DNA from: Bacteroidota bacterium
Lineage (GTDB): Bacteria > Bacteroidota > Bacteroidia > AKYH767-A > 2013-40CM-41-45
Direction: 5' to 3'
Length of the DNA stretch: 64,000 nt
Assembly: GCA_004295015.1 (NCBI GenBank)
Contig: SHNE01000022.1
Coordinates: 111,254 to 175,253, forward strand
The notes beneath the pieces were generated by a model. It saw only the letters and a program-made list of their open reading frames with translations, searched no databases and had not been told where the DNA came from. The position numbers and the translations under genes are program-made. This document shows, in pieces, positions 48,857 through 57,712 of the stretch (position 1 is its first letter; each line of letters opens with the position of its first letter).

Positions 48857-48995
48857 AGTGACAAGTATTTACTAATCTTTTTAATTCCGGTTCGAAAGAT
48901 TTTACCGGAATATAACGGAGAGTACATTCTCTGAACCCAAATTATTATTCACAAAAATATGGTGCAATGCGCCCTGGAAATCTATTGTTCAAATT

Positions 48996-50534
48996 ATGCT
49001 GGTAAAAACATTTGGGAGTGCTGTATATGGCGTTCAGGCAACTTCAATAACCGTAGAGGTTAACCTCAGCAGCGGAGTAAATTTTATTTTAGTTGGATTG
49101 CCTGATAGTGCCGTAAAGGAAAGTCAGAAACGAATCGTAGCAGCTTTGAATAACTGTGGCTATAAATATCCACGACAGGAAATTACAGTAAATATGGCTC
49201 CCGCCGATGTACGCAAAGAAGGCTCTGCATATGACCTTACTATAGCCATGGGAATTCTAGCAGCGTCCGCTCAATTAAAACAGGATGAGCTCGATAAATA
49301 TATTATCATGGGAGAATTATCGCTTGACGGTGGTCTGCAGCCAATCAAAGGTGTACTGCCCATCGCTATTCAGGCCAGGGATGAGGGTTACAAGGGATTT
49401 ATTCTTCCAATGCAAAATGCAAAAGAAGCAGCAATTGTTAACGGTCTGAATGTTTATGGAGTTGAAAATATAGTGGAGGTAGTTGATTACTTTAATGAAG
49501 TAAGAGATTTGATTCCTGTCAAAGTTGATGCTGAAGCGATCTTCCGCGAATCACAGGGTAAGTCTGAATTTGATTTCTCAGACGTAAAAGGACAGGAGAA
49601 TATTAAAAGAGCGATGGAAGTTGCAGCGGCAGGCGGACATAATATTATTCTCATCGGTCCGCCCGGTGCCGGAAAAACTATGCTTGCGAAACGCTTACCA
49701 ACAATTCTTCCTCCGCTAACCTTGAATGAAGCATTAGAAACTACGAAGATTCATTCGGTAGCCGGCAAGCTTGGCAAGGAATCTTCCATGATTTCTGTGA
49801 GACCCTTTCGTTCGCCGCACCATACAATTTCAGATGTCGCACTTGTCGGCGGCGGAACTTTCCCTCAGCCGGGAGAAATTTCTCTCGCCCATCACGGTGT
49901 ATTGTTTTTGGATGAGTTGCCCGAGTTCAAAAGAACAGTTTTAGAAGTAATGAGGCAGCCTCTCGAAGAACGAACGGTAACTATTTCCCGTGCGAAATTT
50001 TCTATTGAGTACCCCGCCAGTTTTATGCTGGTATCATCTATGAATCCTTGCCCTTGTGGTTTCTACAACCACCCCGAGAAAGATTGCGTCTGCGGTCCCG
50101 GTATTGTACAGAAATATTTAAATAAAATATCCGGACCACTGCTCGACAGAATTGATATTCATGTTGAAGTGACACCGGTTCCATTTCGTGAACTGACAAG
50201 AGAAAGAATTTCAGAGAAAAGCGATGATGTAAGAAAGCGAGTAGTTGCTGCTCGTGAAATACAAGCCCAACGCTATGCAGGAAAGGAAGGAGTCTACTGC
50301 AACGCACAGATGAGTTCAAAAATGTTGCAGGAGATTTGCATCATTTCCGAAGAAGGAAAACAATTATTAAAAACCGCCATGGAGCGCCTAGGCTTATCTG
50401 CCCGCGCTTATGATAGAATATTAAAAGTCTCAAGAACTATTGCCGATCTAAATGCAAGTGATGATATCAAGACTGAACATTTGGCAGAGGCGATACAGTA
50501 TAGGAGTTTGGATAGGGAGGGTTGGGCAGGGTAA
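48996..50534 (+). CDS. comM: YifB/ComM-family magnesium chelatase-like AAA+ ATPase
   Basis: 512 residues in the usual YifB/ComM order: an N-terminal ChlI-type domain (M-L-V-K-T-F-G-S-A-V-Y-G-V and G-L-P-D-S-A-V-K-E-S), an AAA+ core with Walker A G-P-P-G-A-G-K-T and Walker B V-L-F-L-D-E-L-P-E-F, and a C-terminal Mg-chelatase-like part with the cysteine block N-P-C-P-C-G-F and C-V-C-G-P. ComM of naturally competent bacteria is a helicase that promotes branch migration during integration of taken-up DNA; whether this organism is competent is unknown. It is 139 bp downstream of gmhA. Confidence 0.93.
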   Translation: MLVKTFGSAVYGVQATSITVEVNLSSGVNFILVGLPDSAVKESQKRIVAALNNCGYKYPRQEITVNMAPADVRKEGSAYDLTIAMGILAASAQLKQDELDKYIIMGELSLDGGLQPIKGVLPIAIQARDEGYKGFILPMQNAKEAAIVNGLNVYGVENIVEVVDYFNEVRDLIPVKVDAEAIFRESQGKSEFDFSDVKGQENIKRAMEVAAAGGHNIILIGPPGAGKTMLAKRLPTILPPLTLNEALETTKIHSVAGKLGKESSMISVRPFRSPHHTISDVALVGGGTFPQPGEISLAHHGVLFLDELPEFKRTVLEVMRQPLEERTVTISRAKFSIEYPASFMLVSSMNPCPCGFYNHPEKDCVCGPGIVQKYLNKISGPLLDRIDIHVEVTPVPFRELTRERISEKSDDVRKRVVAAREIQAQRYAGKEGVYCNAQMSSKMLQEICIISEEGKQLLKTAMERLGLSARAYDRILKVSRTIADLNASDDIKTEHLAEAIQYRSLDREGWAG

Positions 50535-50580
50535 TTTTAGTTTGAGTTTGGCGTTTGAGTGCGTTTTTTCAGCCTTCGCA

Positions 50581-50629
50581 AATCAAAAATCAAAAATCAA
50601 AAATCGCAAATCGCAAATCAAAAATCACA
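50581..50629. repeat. Seven-unit heptamer tandem repeat
   Basis: Seven consecutive 7-bp units of the form AATC(A/G)(A/C)A: three aatcaaa, two aatcgca, one aatcaaa, one aatcaca. It lies in the 166-bp gap between the convergent yifB and response-regulator genes and is preceded by a partial unit (tcgca). Simple heptamer arrays like this are found between genes in many bacteria; no function is indicated. Confidence 0.9.
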
Positions 50630-50700
50630 ATTCCTTTTCACACTTCACACTTCTCCTTCCTTCTCCCAATGTTTTGCAAATAAATTAAAAACCCCAATCC

Positions 50701-51315
50701 CTAAAACTGCTTCTTCACCTTCGCAAATGCCTCCTGCAATGAGTGAACTTCAAGCTTCTTATAAATATTTTTTATATGAAAGCGAACAGTATCATGTGAA
50801 ATATGTAATTGGTCTGCAGTCATCTTATAGCTGTTGCCGCCGCTCATTAGCATAAGCACTTCTTTTTCTCTTTCTGTTAAAGCTGAAGTCATAAAATTAT
50901 TGAAGGACTTTACTACCATCCGGGCAATACGAGGACTCATTGGTGCACCTCCGAGTCTTACTTCTCTTACTGCGTCAAGAATTTCGTCTGGCGAGGCGTT
51001 CTTGGTAATATAGCCGCAAGCTCCGGCACATAGAGAATCGAATACTGTTTTGTCTTCTGCGAAAATGGTGAGCATGATAACGTCAAGTCCGGGAAGTGTT
51101 GCCTTCAATTTGCGCACACAGTCAATGCCTGATATTCCCGGAAGTTTGATGTCCATCAATACAACCTGTGGTTTTAAATCCGGGATCGCTTTCAATGCAT
51201 CTTCAGCATTTGAAAAAGCCCCCAGGCATTCGAACTCTTCCGGATGATCTTTGATGGTAATTTGTAAACCTTCTCTTAAGTCATTGTTGTCGTCAACAAG
51301 TGCAAGGGTGATCAT
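50701..51315 (-). CDS. LuxR/NarL-family response regulator
   Basis: 204 residues: receiver domain (1-120) with phospho-acceptor D55 in V-V-L-M-D-I-K-L-P-G and acidic pair D8/D9, and a C-terminal LuxR-type helix-turn-helix (about 138-200) beginning L-T-E-R-E-K-E-V-L. It starts 25 bp after the stop of the sensor kinase gene on the same strand, so the two are one operon and very likely cognate partners. The target genes cannot be told. Confidence 0.94.
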   Translation of the reverse strand: MITLALVDDNNDLREGLQITIKDHPEEFECLGAFSNAEDALKAIPDLKPQVVLMDIKLPGISGIDCVRKLKATLPGLDVIMLTIFAEDKTVFDSLCAGACGYITKNASPDEILDAVREVRLGGAPMSPRIARMVVKSFNNFMTSALTEREKEVLMLMSGGNSYKMTADQLHISHDTVRFHIKNIYKKLEVHSLQEAFAKVKKQF

Positions 51316-51340
51316 AATATGTTTAAGATTTTAATGGAAC

Positions 51341-54300
51341 TTACAGATCAAGCATAGTGCCGCTATTGGTTGAAACAATATTTAATTTTCCGCCTATTGC
51401 ATCGGCACGTTTTTTTACGTTCTTCAAGCCGTTCCCGGTTTCTGTCCAGTTCAGATTAAATCCTCTGCCATTATCTTCCAGTTTAATGGTGATGTGATTA
51501 TTCTCACGGAATAAATCGAGTTTCACTTGTTTGCTCTGTGCATGTTTGAAGCTGTTGTGCATTGCCTCCTTGAAGATGAGAAGTACATGCCTCTTTTGTG
51601 TCAGGGGTATGCTTAGTCCCGTAAATTCTCCGTTCAATTGTGTAGCTTTAAATTCTACACCTGTTTGATCGAATAATGATTCTCCGAATTCCTGAATTTG
51701 CCTGTACAAATCTTTCATGGAATCCTGGCCCGGATCCATTGCCCATACCATATCTCTCATTGTATGATATAATCCTCCGGCTGTATCTATTATTCTGTCA
51801 AGGTGCGGGCGCAGCTCTTTTTGGTCCGGCCCAATTTTCTTTTTTAAAATTTCTCCGAACCAAGAAATGGTGGTCAGCTTATGTCCAAGTTCATCGTGGA
51901 AATCAGCAGCTGTCTCTTTTCGAATAATTTCTATTTCCTCGAGTTGCCTTAACTTGATACGAAGCAGGTAGGCATGTAATAACCAGGCTACAAGTGAAAT
52001 GAATAATGCTATCAATACGTAAAACCATATGGTGTTCCAAAATGGCGGGTGGATTATAATAGACAAGGTATCTGCTTTTGCACTAACCACACCATCGGAA
52101 TTGCATCCTATTACCTGGAAACTGTATTCTCCCGGGGGTAATTGTGAAAAATTTATTTGATTGCCATGGTCATTTTTTGTCCATTCTTTTTGGAATCCCT
52201 CGAGCCTGTATGCATATTTATTTTGGGAAGGATTGCTGTATTGCAATGCGATGAAATTGATATTAAAGGAATTTTGGTTGTACTTTAATTCAATTCTCTT
52301 CGATTCTCCAATTTGCATCGGAGTATTTTGTTCTCCTGTTAAAGAAAATCCTGTAATGTATACCCTTGGTGCGACAGTATCTTCAAGTATTTCACTTGGA
52401 TAAAAAGAAGAGTAACCATCAACGCCTCCGAAGAAAAATTCATTGTCTGGTGCACGAAAAAATGCCCCTCCGTTAAACTCATTGCTTTGCAATCCATCAT
52501 GAATATCGAAATTGCTGAATTTGCTTGTCGCAGGGTCAAATTTTGAAAGGCCGCCATTGGTACTCATCCACAAAGCTCCATCTTGCGGGTTTTCCAATAC
52601 CCCGTAAACAGCATTGTTTTTCAAACCATCGACAGTCGAGTAGTTTCTGAATGACATTCTGTTTCCATTCAGTTCTGCCTTAATAAATCCATTCGGCGTA
52701 CAAAGCCATGTCCTGCCCTCGCTATCCTGAAAAATTTCATTTATGGTATGGCAACGAAGACTGTTTGTGTCACTTTCCCGATGTTCATAAAATAAAGATT
52801 CAGAAATGTCAAAGCCCTGACCATTTGAGGATGCATTATATATGTAGAGGCCTTTCGTCGTTCCCAGCCATAATTTATTAGAAGCATCCACTAAAGCTGA
52901 CATGTAGCTGAAGCCGGGAGGTAATTTATTTCCTTCGGTAATAGCTTGTACAATTGGAGTTGAAATAACAGTATTGATTGCTAAATGAAAAACACGACCC
53001 GGTAATACAACAATCAGATCCCCATTCTTGTCAAATGCCAAGTCTCTTATGATCAGCTCTTGTGATTTTGAGAAGAGCGTGGTGATTTCAAAACCAGGTT
53101 TATCGCTATTTCGTTTCTTTACCCTGTATAATCCTTTTTGAGTGCCGATCCATAGTTGATCGTTTTTGTCAATTTTTATATTGGTGATGTAGTCACTTCT
53201 CAAACCCTTGTCTCTATGAGGGGAACTTTGAAACAAGCGGTAGTCATTTTTTGATTTGTCAAATCTAACGAGACCATCCGTCGTTCCAATCCAAACTATT
53301 CCCTCTTTATCCTTGGCAATACTAAAAACAAATGCGCTTTGGAGAACATCTCTTAAGTGGTTAGTGTAAATGTTTTTTCCTTTATCGGAATTCAATTTTA
53401 TAATTCCTGATGCGCCTGTCCCAACCCACATAATTCCTTTACTGATCTTGTCTTCCCTGATACAAAGGGCGCCGCTGTTAATTTGTTTTGTTTTGTACCG
53501 GAATAGATGGAGTTCAGGTGTTTTGTCAAAAACATTTTTCACCTCTTCAGCACTGAGAGTATATAATCCCCGGCCGGATGCTATCCAAAGAGTCCCATCC
53601 GAACTGATACAGAAATTATTCACTTCCCCCATAGTTATCAGGTGACTACTTTTCGGGAAAGGGATTTGTTTTATTTTGTTGCTTTTACCATTGAGAACAC
53701 AAAGGCCTTTGCCGGTTCCGATCCAGTAATTTCCCTCCGGGTCTCGTTGAAAAGCCATTACCAGGTCGGAGTTTAATCCATCGTTCGTAGTATAGATGAT
53801 TCCTCCTTCAGGTAAAAAGGCATCATTGTTTTGAAAAGATAATTTTAACAGTCCTCTATAAGTTCCTATCCAAACTTCTCCGTTCGTGTTTTCATAAATC
53901 GTAGAAATGGCAAAAAATGCAGTACGGCTTGTATCTCTGAAAACAGTTTCAAATTCTACTGTATTATTGCCATTCGCATCGGATCCGGTAATTATTCTTT
54001 GCAATCCATTTCCACTGCCCAGCCAGATCGTTCCGCCCGGTCCTTCATAAATAATGTGGATTGTATTGCTTAATAAAGTATTTTTTGATCCGGTTTTGGA
54101 GACAAATGATTTGAATTTGTCTTTTTCAGGGATGTATAAATTCAATCCGTGATTAGCTGTTCCAATCCAGAATCTTCCTCTAGAATCATGTAGCATAGAT
54201 GTTACATGTGCCGAGGACAAGGAGCTTGAATCAAAGGGTATGTTGTAATAAGTTTTAAACTCCAGTCCGTCGTATTTATTAAGCCCATCCTGAGTTCCGG

Positions 54301-54496
54301 CCCAAATAAAACCCTTTGAATCCTGTGATAAAGTAAAGACCGTGCTTTGTGACAATCCCTGTGCCAATGAAATGTTTTCGTCAGTATAGCCTTGGCTAGA
54401 TGACGTGACCGGAGCAAATGATACAATCAATAAAAAACAATTGATGTAGGTTAAAAAAAATCTGCTTAAGGAAGGATGAGTATGTTTAAGTGGCAT
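51341..54496 (-). CDS. Propeller-type sensor histidine kinase (HisKA_3), partner of the response regulator
   Basis: 1,051 residues. Signal/anchor at about 8-34, then a periplasmic sensor made of two seven-bladed two-component-regulator propellers, with repeated blades such as G-F-I-W-A-G-T-Q-D-G-L, G-R-F-W-I-G-T-A-N-H-G-L and G-I-V-W-I-G-T-T-D-G-L. A Y_Y_Y domain (about 720-805; Y-R-L-E-G-F-Q-K-E-W, L-P-P-G-E-Y-S-F-Q-V) follows, then one membrane helix (about 822-842) and a HisKA_3 domain with H867 in D-F-H-D-E-L-G-H-K, then a HATPase with E-D-N-G-R-G-F. Unlike the Bacteroides hybrid kinases it has no fused regulator; the LuxR-type regulator is the next gene. Confidence 0.93.
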   Translation of the reverse strand: MPLKHTHPSLSRFFLTYINCFLLIVSFAPVTSSSQGYTDENISLAQGLSQSTVFTLSQDSKGFIWAGTQDGLNKYDGLEFKTYYNIPFDSSSLSSAHVTSMLHDSRGRFWIGTANHGLNLYIPEKDKFKSFVSKTGSKNTLLSNTIHIIYEGPGGTIWLGSGNGLQRIITGSDANGNNTVEFETVFRDTSRTAFFAISTIYENTNGEVWIGTYRGLLKLSFQNNDAFLPEGGIIYTTNDGLNSDLVMAFQRDPEGNYWIGTGKGLCVLNGKSNKIKQIPFPKSSHLITMGEVNNFCISSDGTLWIASGRGLYTLSAEEVKNVFDKTPELHLFRYKTKQINSGALCIREDKISKGIMWVGTGASGIIKLNSDKGKNIYTNHLRDVLQSAFVFSIAKDKEGIVWIGTTDGLVRFDKSKNDYRLFQSSPHRDKGLRSDYITNIKIDKNDQLWIGTQKGLYRVKKRNSDKPGFEITTLFSKSQELIIRDLAFDKNGDLIVVLPGRVFHLAINTVISTPIVQAITEGNKLPPGFSYMSALVDASNKLWLGTTKGLYIYNASSNGQGFDISESLFYEHRESDTNSLRCHTINEIFQDSEGRTWLCTPNGFIKAELNGNRMSFRNYSTVDGLKNNAVYGVLENPQDGALWMSTNGGLSKFDPATSKFSNFDIHDGLQSNEFNGGAFFRAPDNEFFFGGVDGYSSFYPSEILEDTVAPRVYITGFSLTGEQNTPMQIGESKRIELKYNQNSFNINFIALQYSNPSQNKYAYRLEGFQKEWTKNDHGNQINFSQLPPGEYSFQVIGCNSDGVVSAKADTLSIIIHPPFWNTIWFYVLIALFISLVAWLLHAYLLRIKLRQLEEIEIIRKETAADFHDELGHKLTTISWFGEILKKKIGPDQKELRPHLDRIIDTAGGLYHTMRDMVWAMDPGQDSMKDLYRQIQEFGESLFDQTGVEFKATQLNGEFTGLSIPLTQKRHVLLIFKEAMHNSFKHAQSKQVKLDLFRENNHITIKLEDNGRGFNLNWTETGNGLKNVKKRADAIGGKLNIVSTNSGTMLDL

Positions 54497-54580
54497 TTTT
54501 TCTATATAGTCTTAGAACCGCCATAGAATTTACAAAATTACTGTAATATGCTACATATTAAGTAAAATTAACCTATACAA

Positions 54581-54622
54581 TTAACAAATCCACCTACATA
54601 TTCATGTAGGTGGATTTGTTAA
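54581..54622. terminator. 19-bp perfect palindrome between omp-like gene and kinase gene
   Basis: Arms ttaacaaatccacctacat (54581-54599) and its exact complement (54604-54622) with a 4-nt loop (attc). It lies 44 bp past the stop of the barrel protein gene and 84 bp before the kinase start, both on the minus strand. It probably ends the barrel-gene transcript, although the T-rich tail (tatttttg) is on the plus strand side. Confidence 0.65.
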
Positions 54623-54666
54623 TATTTTTGACGATTTTTTCCTCTTTCTTAGCCGGTTTTCGCCAT

Positions 54667-55299
54667 TTACCAGAGTTTGGCAAACTTGTAATTAATGCTG
54701 AATACGGTTAACAGGTGGCCGCCCGGTTTACTGTGGCTGGCTTCTTTAATGATAAATTTACCTTCCTGTTCATAAGCGTATAATTCCTTGCCGAAGTGCA
54801 ACATGTATTGTGCACTTATCGAGAAATCCAATTGGGATGTGATATTAAAATGATTTCCCAAGCCCGCCTGAGTAGCCATACTCAAACGACTTTTTCCGCC
54901 AGACTTCTTATTTCTTTCAAACACTTCTGTCTTATCGAAACAATGTCCGGCAATGAGATATGGCTTCAGAAAATTTTCAAAACCTTTGTCTTTATTAAAG
55001 TAATACATCATCGACCATCCTATATGATAATCATTTCGAATTCCCAGAGTGCCGATAGTAGAGGTCAGGTAATCAAGGTACCATTCGGTATTTATTCTGT
55101 CGCTAAACTGCACACGTGTCTGTCCACCGATACCAATTCCGGGCTTTTCTCCGGGAATATCATTGAATAAACTTAAGGCGTTTCGCGTCCCAAGTGAGAA
55201 AGTACCCGACCCGGAATCTCTAGTAAACTCCCATATACCTGCATAAGTGATAGGACTTGACAGAAGCAAGAGCATAAGCACTGAAATGATCTTTTGCAT
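54667..55299 (-). CDS. Outer-membrane beta-barrel-like exported protein
   Basis: 210 residues from the ATG at 55299, which starts the signal peptide M-Q-K-I-I-S-V-L-M-L-L-L-L-S-S (cut after T-Y-A); the open frame runs on 120 codons upstream without coding character. The mature protein has alternating strands (R-V-Q-F-S-D-R-I-N-T-E-W-Y-L-D-Y-L, H-I-G-W-S-M-M-Y-Y-F) and ends with an F-S-I-N-Y-K-F-A-K-L-W strand ending in an aromatic residue. It resembles small outer-membrane porin-like barrels. Function unknown. A hairpin follows the stop. Confidence 0.75.
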   Translation of the reverse strand: MQKIISVLMLLLLSSPITYAGIWEFTRDSGSGTFSLGTRNALSLFNDIPGEKPGIGIGGQTRVQFSDRINTEWYLDYLTSTIGTLGIRNDYHIGWSMMYYFNKDKGFENFLKPYLIAGHCFDKTEVFERNKKSGGKSRLSMATQAGLGNHFNITSQLDFSISAQYMLHFGKELYAYEQEGKFIIKEASHSKPGGHLLTVFSINYKFAKLW

Positions 55300-55736
55300 A
55301 AGGTTAGTTTTTGTGATTGAACTGATGTCAATTATTAATTCACAAACGCTAAGCCTAAATGAATATTTTATCACCCTCTCAAATAAAAAAAATGGATGAG
55401 GGAATGCTTGTGAGAAGTAATTATAAAATCTGATATCTGATATAATAATTTTTAACACTATGCCATTTCCAATCACTAATAGGGTAGATTCCTTTGCTTG
55501 ATGGCGCTGACAGCTGGCTGAAATGCCTTGCGTTTTTATGTATGCTATGTCAATGCATGCTTGTCTTTCGATTTTTGGTTTTTTTTCTTTGTGGGAATAA
55601 GGGCCCTCATTCTGGGAGGACAAGCTCATGAAACAGGTCAAAAATGTATTAAAATGCACATTCTTCCTCCTTTTTTTTTGAATTATTTTGATAGTTCTGA
55701 TTAAATTGTCGAAATTGCATATCTAAACAGATTCAA
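55300..55736. other. Intergenic region between divergent exported-protein genes
   Basis: 437 bp between the divergent starts at 55299 and 55737. It is AT-rich with T runs near 55570-55585 and 55672-55679. No convincing gene, repeat, tRNA or riboswitch-like structure was seen; it presumably holds the promoters of both genes. Confidence 0.5.
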
Positions 55737-56198
55737 ATGAAAAAGCTCCCTAGTCTACTTTTATCAATCTTAGTGATCGTGGCTGTTACAACAAGTACGG
55801 TTAATGCTCAGAACAAGTCCGGCAAGAAAAACGCTACAACAGTAGTTCAAGCACCGGCAGCAGTACAGTCAGATTGGAAAGAGTATGATGCACTGCAAAG
55901 TTTGTTGGCCTCAACATATGCTGCTTCTCAGGCCGGCGATGTAGTGCCAATTCAGAAACACGCATCTGAAATATCAAATCTTTCTATTCTTCTGGCGAAA
56001 TCAAATTATCCTGACGCAAATGACAATGTTGAGTTTCGGACTTTATTGGGCGAGTTTACAGATCGATGTGAAGAGTTGGTAAATTCTGTTAACGCAGAAA
56101 AGTCTGCGGAAGAGTTGAGCTCAGAACTTGCAGCATTGAATCAATCATTCACTCAAATTACAGCTTTGCGCGACGCACAAAGATTGCCTAAGGAATAA
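55737..56198 (+). CDS. Small exported helical protein, unknown
   Basis: 153 residues with a clear signal peptide (K-K-L-P-S-L-L-L-S-I-L-V-I-V-A-V, cut after V-N-A-Q). A short Ala/Thr/Lys-rich linker follows. The rest is predicted to be mostly helical (D-A-L-Q-S-L-L-A-S-T-Y, N-L-S-I-L-L-A-K-S, E-F-R-T-L-L-G-E-F-T-D-R-C-E-E-L-V). One cysteine. I do not recognise the family; the layout recalls small periplasmic four-helix proteins. It is closed by a strong terminator, so it is probably monocistronic. Confidence 0.75.
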   Translation: MKKLPSLLLSILVIVAVTTSTVNAQNKSGKKNATTVVQAPAAVQSDWKEYDALQSLLASTYAASQAGDVVPIQKHASEISNLSILLAKSNYPDANDNVEFRTLLGEFTDRCEELVNSVNAEKSAEELSSELAALNQSFTQITALRDAQRLPKE

Positions 56199-56231
56199 TT
56201 CTCTTAGACTAATAATTAAAATGTTTTTTTG

Positions 56232-56260
56232 AAAGGCAGTATTCGTACTGCCTTTTTTTT
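56232..56260 (+). terminator. Intrinsic terminator
   Basis: Perfect stem aaaggcagta (56232-56241) and tactgccttt (56246-56255) with a ttcg loop, then a run of eight T. It is 34 bp past the stop of the small exported protein gene and ends its transcript. Confidence 0.93.
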
Positions 56261-56373
56261 ATGGTTTTTTCATTGTAATAGTGTTGAGCAATATTGTGTC
56301 CGCAGTTTATAACCTTGCTTAGGTGCTTTTCAGGTTTGAATTAAAGAATTGCTGATATATGTCACGATGTCAT

Positions 56374-56387
56374 TTGACTTGAGTCAT
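56374..56387. promoter_or_regulatory. FNR/CRP-family-like palindrome upstream of the baeRF-like gene
   Basis: TTGAC-TTGA-GTCAT is a dyad with 4-nt spacing, close to the FNR/CRP-type half-site arrangement TTGAT-N4-ATCAA. It lies 118 bp before the ATG at 56506, in the 245-bp gap after the terminator, where the promoter of the baeRF/Usp/TerB genes should be. A similar site is found at 63599. The assignment is by pattern only. Confidence 0.45.
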
Positions 56388-56505
56388 GAATGGATTATAG
56401 CTCTTGTGTTACCTTTACAGTGTGATTGGATACATTCTGCACAGTTTTTTGTAGCAGAGACCGTGATTCAATTGGAATATTTCAAATCCTTTAAATTATA
56501 TAACT

Positions 56506-57597
56506 ATGACCGTATTAAAAAACGAAGCATCTGTAATTGGGGTAAAAGCATTTCCTGCAATCTCCATTTTATTGCCTACTCATACTCCGGAGGCGGGAAT
56601 CAATACTTTTCGCGATCGTGTTGCACAGATAGTAAGAAAAGTTGAAGCTCAGCTGAGTGAGAATTACAGTTCTGAAAAAACTGCAGGTTTAATGAGTAAA
56701 CTACATCATGCTGTAAACGGCATCGATTTAAAATCTACCGGCGCAGGTATTGCTATATATATATCAGATAAAATTGAAAAAGTTTTTCATCTGCCTTTTG
56801 CCGTAACTGAAAAAATGGTTATCGATAACTCTTTTGAGGTTCGGGACCTTCTTTATGCAGCAAAGATCAATCGTTCATACCTCTTGGTTCTTATATCAAG
56901 AAACGAAGTGAAGACATTGCTCGGTTATGGTAAGTCCCTGGTTTCAGTTGAAATGGAAGGAATGCCTGACAATGTGAAAGACGTTACAACACAACATAGT
57001 TTACCCGGATGGGATTATCTTGACAAGCAAGCTTATGATGAGAGCAATATCAATAAATTCATACATTTCATCGACTCTGTAATTCATGAGGAAATGAAAG
57101 AACTCAATATGCCTATCATCGTCTTTGGCGACAGTAAAATTTTGGGATACTTCAAGAAGAAAAGTAAGAATTTAAAAAATATCCTGGATTACATTGAAGG
57201 GAATTATGAGCGCGCCGCTAAGCATGAGATTTTAAAACTGATTGAAAATTCACTTCAGAAATTAATTGAGCAAGAAGAGAAAAATGCACTTGTAGAATTG
57301 GAACAGGCCTCAGGTAAAAATCAGATTTCGGCCGGTATTGCTCAGGTATGGAGAACAGCAGCTGAGGCCAGAGGTCGTACTCTTCTTGTTGAAAAGGATT
57401 ACAAAGAGTCTGCACGCTTAGGCTCTGACGGATATACCCTTATAGTGGATAATGGTGTCAGTGAGGCAAGAAATAAAATTGAAGATGCCGTCGATGACAT
57501 TATCGAAATGGTTTTGAAGAACAGGGGAGATGTTGTATTCCTTAACAATGGCGCCCTTAAAGCGTATCAACATATAGTAATGTTGAACAGATACTAA
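56506..57597 (+). CDS. baeRF-like (bacterial archaeo-eukaryotic release factor-like) protein
   Basis: 363 residues. The pattern fits bacterial homologues of archaeal/eukaryotic release factor eRF1 (baeRF families): an N-terminal alpha/beta domain with I-S-I-L-L-P-T-H, a middle domain, and a C-terminal L7Ae/pelota-like domain with the segments A-E-A-R-G-R-T-L-L-V-E-K-D-Y, then V-D-D-I-I-E-M-V-L and G-D-V-V-F-L-N-N-G-A-L. Such proteins have been proposed to act on stalled or hibernating ribosomes under stress; this is not shown for this subfamily. It lies upstream of usp and the TerB-like gene on the same strand, 115 bp before usp. Confidence 0.7.
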   Translation: MTVLKNEASVIGVKAFPAISILLPTHTPEAGINTFRDRVAQIVRKVEAQLSENYSSEKTAGLMSKLHHAVNGIDLKSTGAGIAIYISDKIEKVFHLPFAVTEKMVIDNSFEVRDLLYAAKINRSYLLVLISRNEVKTLLGYGKSLVSVEMEGMPDNVKDVTTQHSLPGWDYLDKQAYDESNINKFIHFIDSVIHEEMKELNMPIIVFGDSKILGYFKKKSKNLKNILDYIEGNYERAAKHEILKLIENSLQKLIEQEEKNALVELEQASGKNQISAGIAQVWRTAAEARGRTLLVEKDYKESARLGSDGYTLIVDNGVSEARNKIEDAVDDIIEMVLKNRGDVVFLNNGALKAYQHIVMLNRY

Positions 57598-57712
57598 AAG
57601 ATCGGCTATTCTCTAAATCAAATTAACCTCTTCTGAATCCTTGACATTATTTATTATCATCATAATGAATGTCGCAATTCGATGTGTTTTTTAACCTGTA
57701 AAAATTTCTACC

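Noticed and set aside
55300..55659. 120-codon extension of the barrel protein at 54667-55299
   Set aside because: Non-coding composition, and the signal peptide begins at the internal ATG at 55299.
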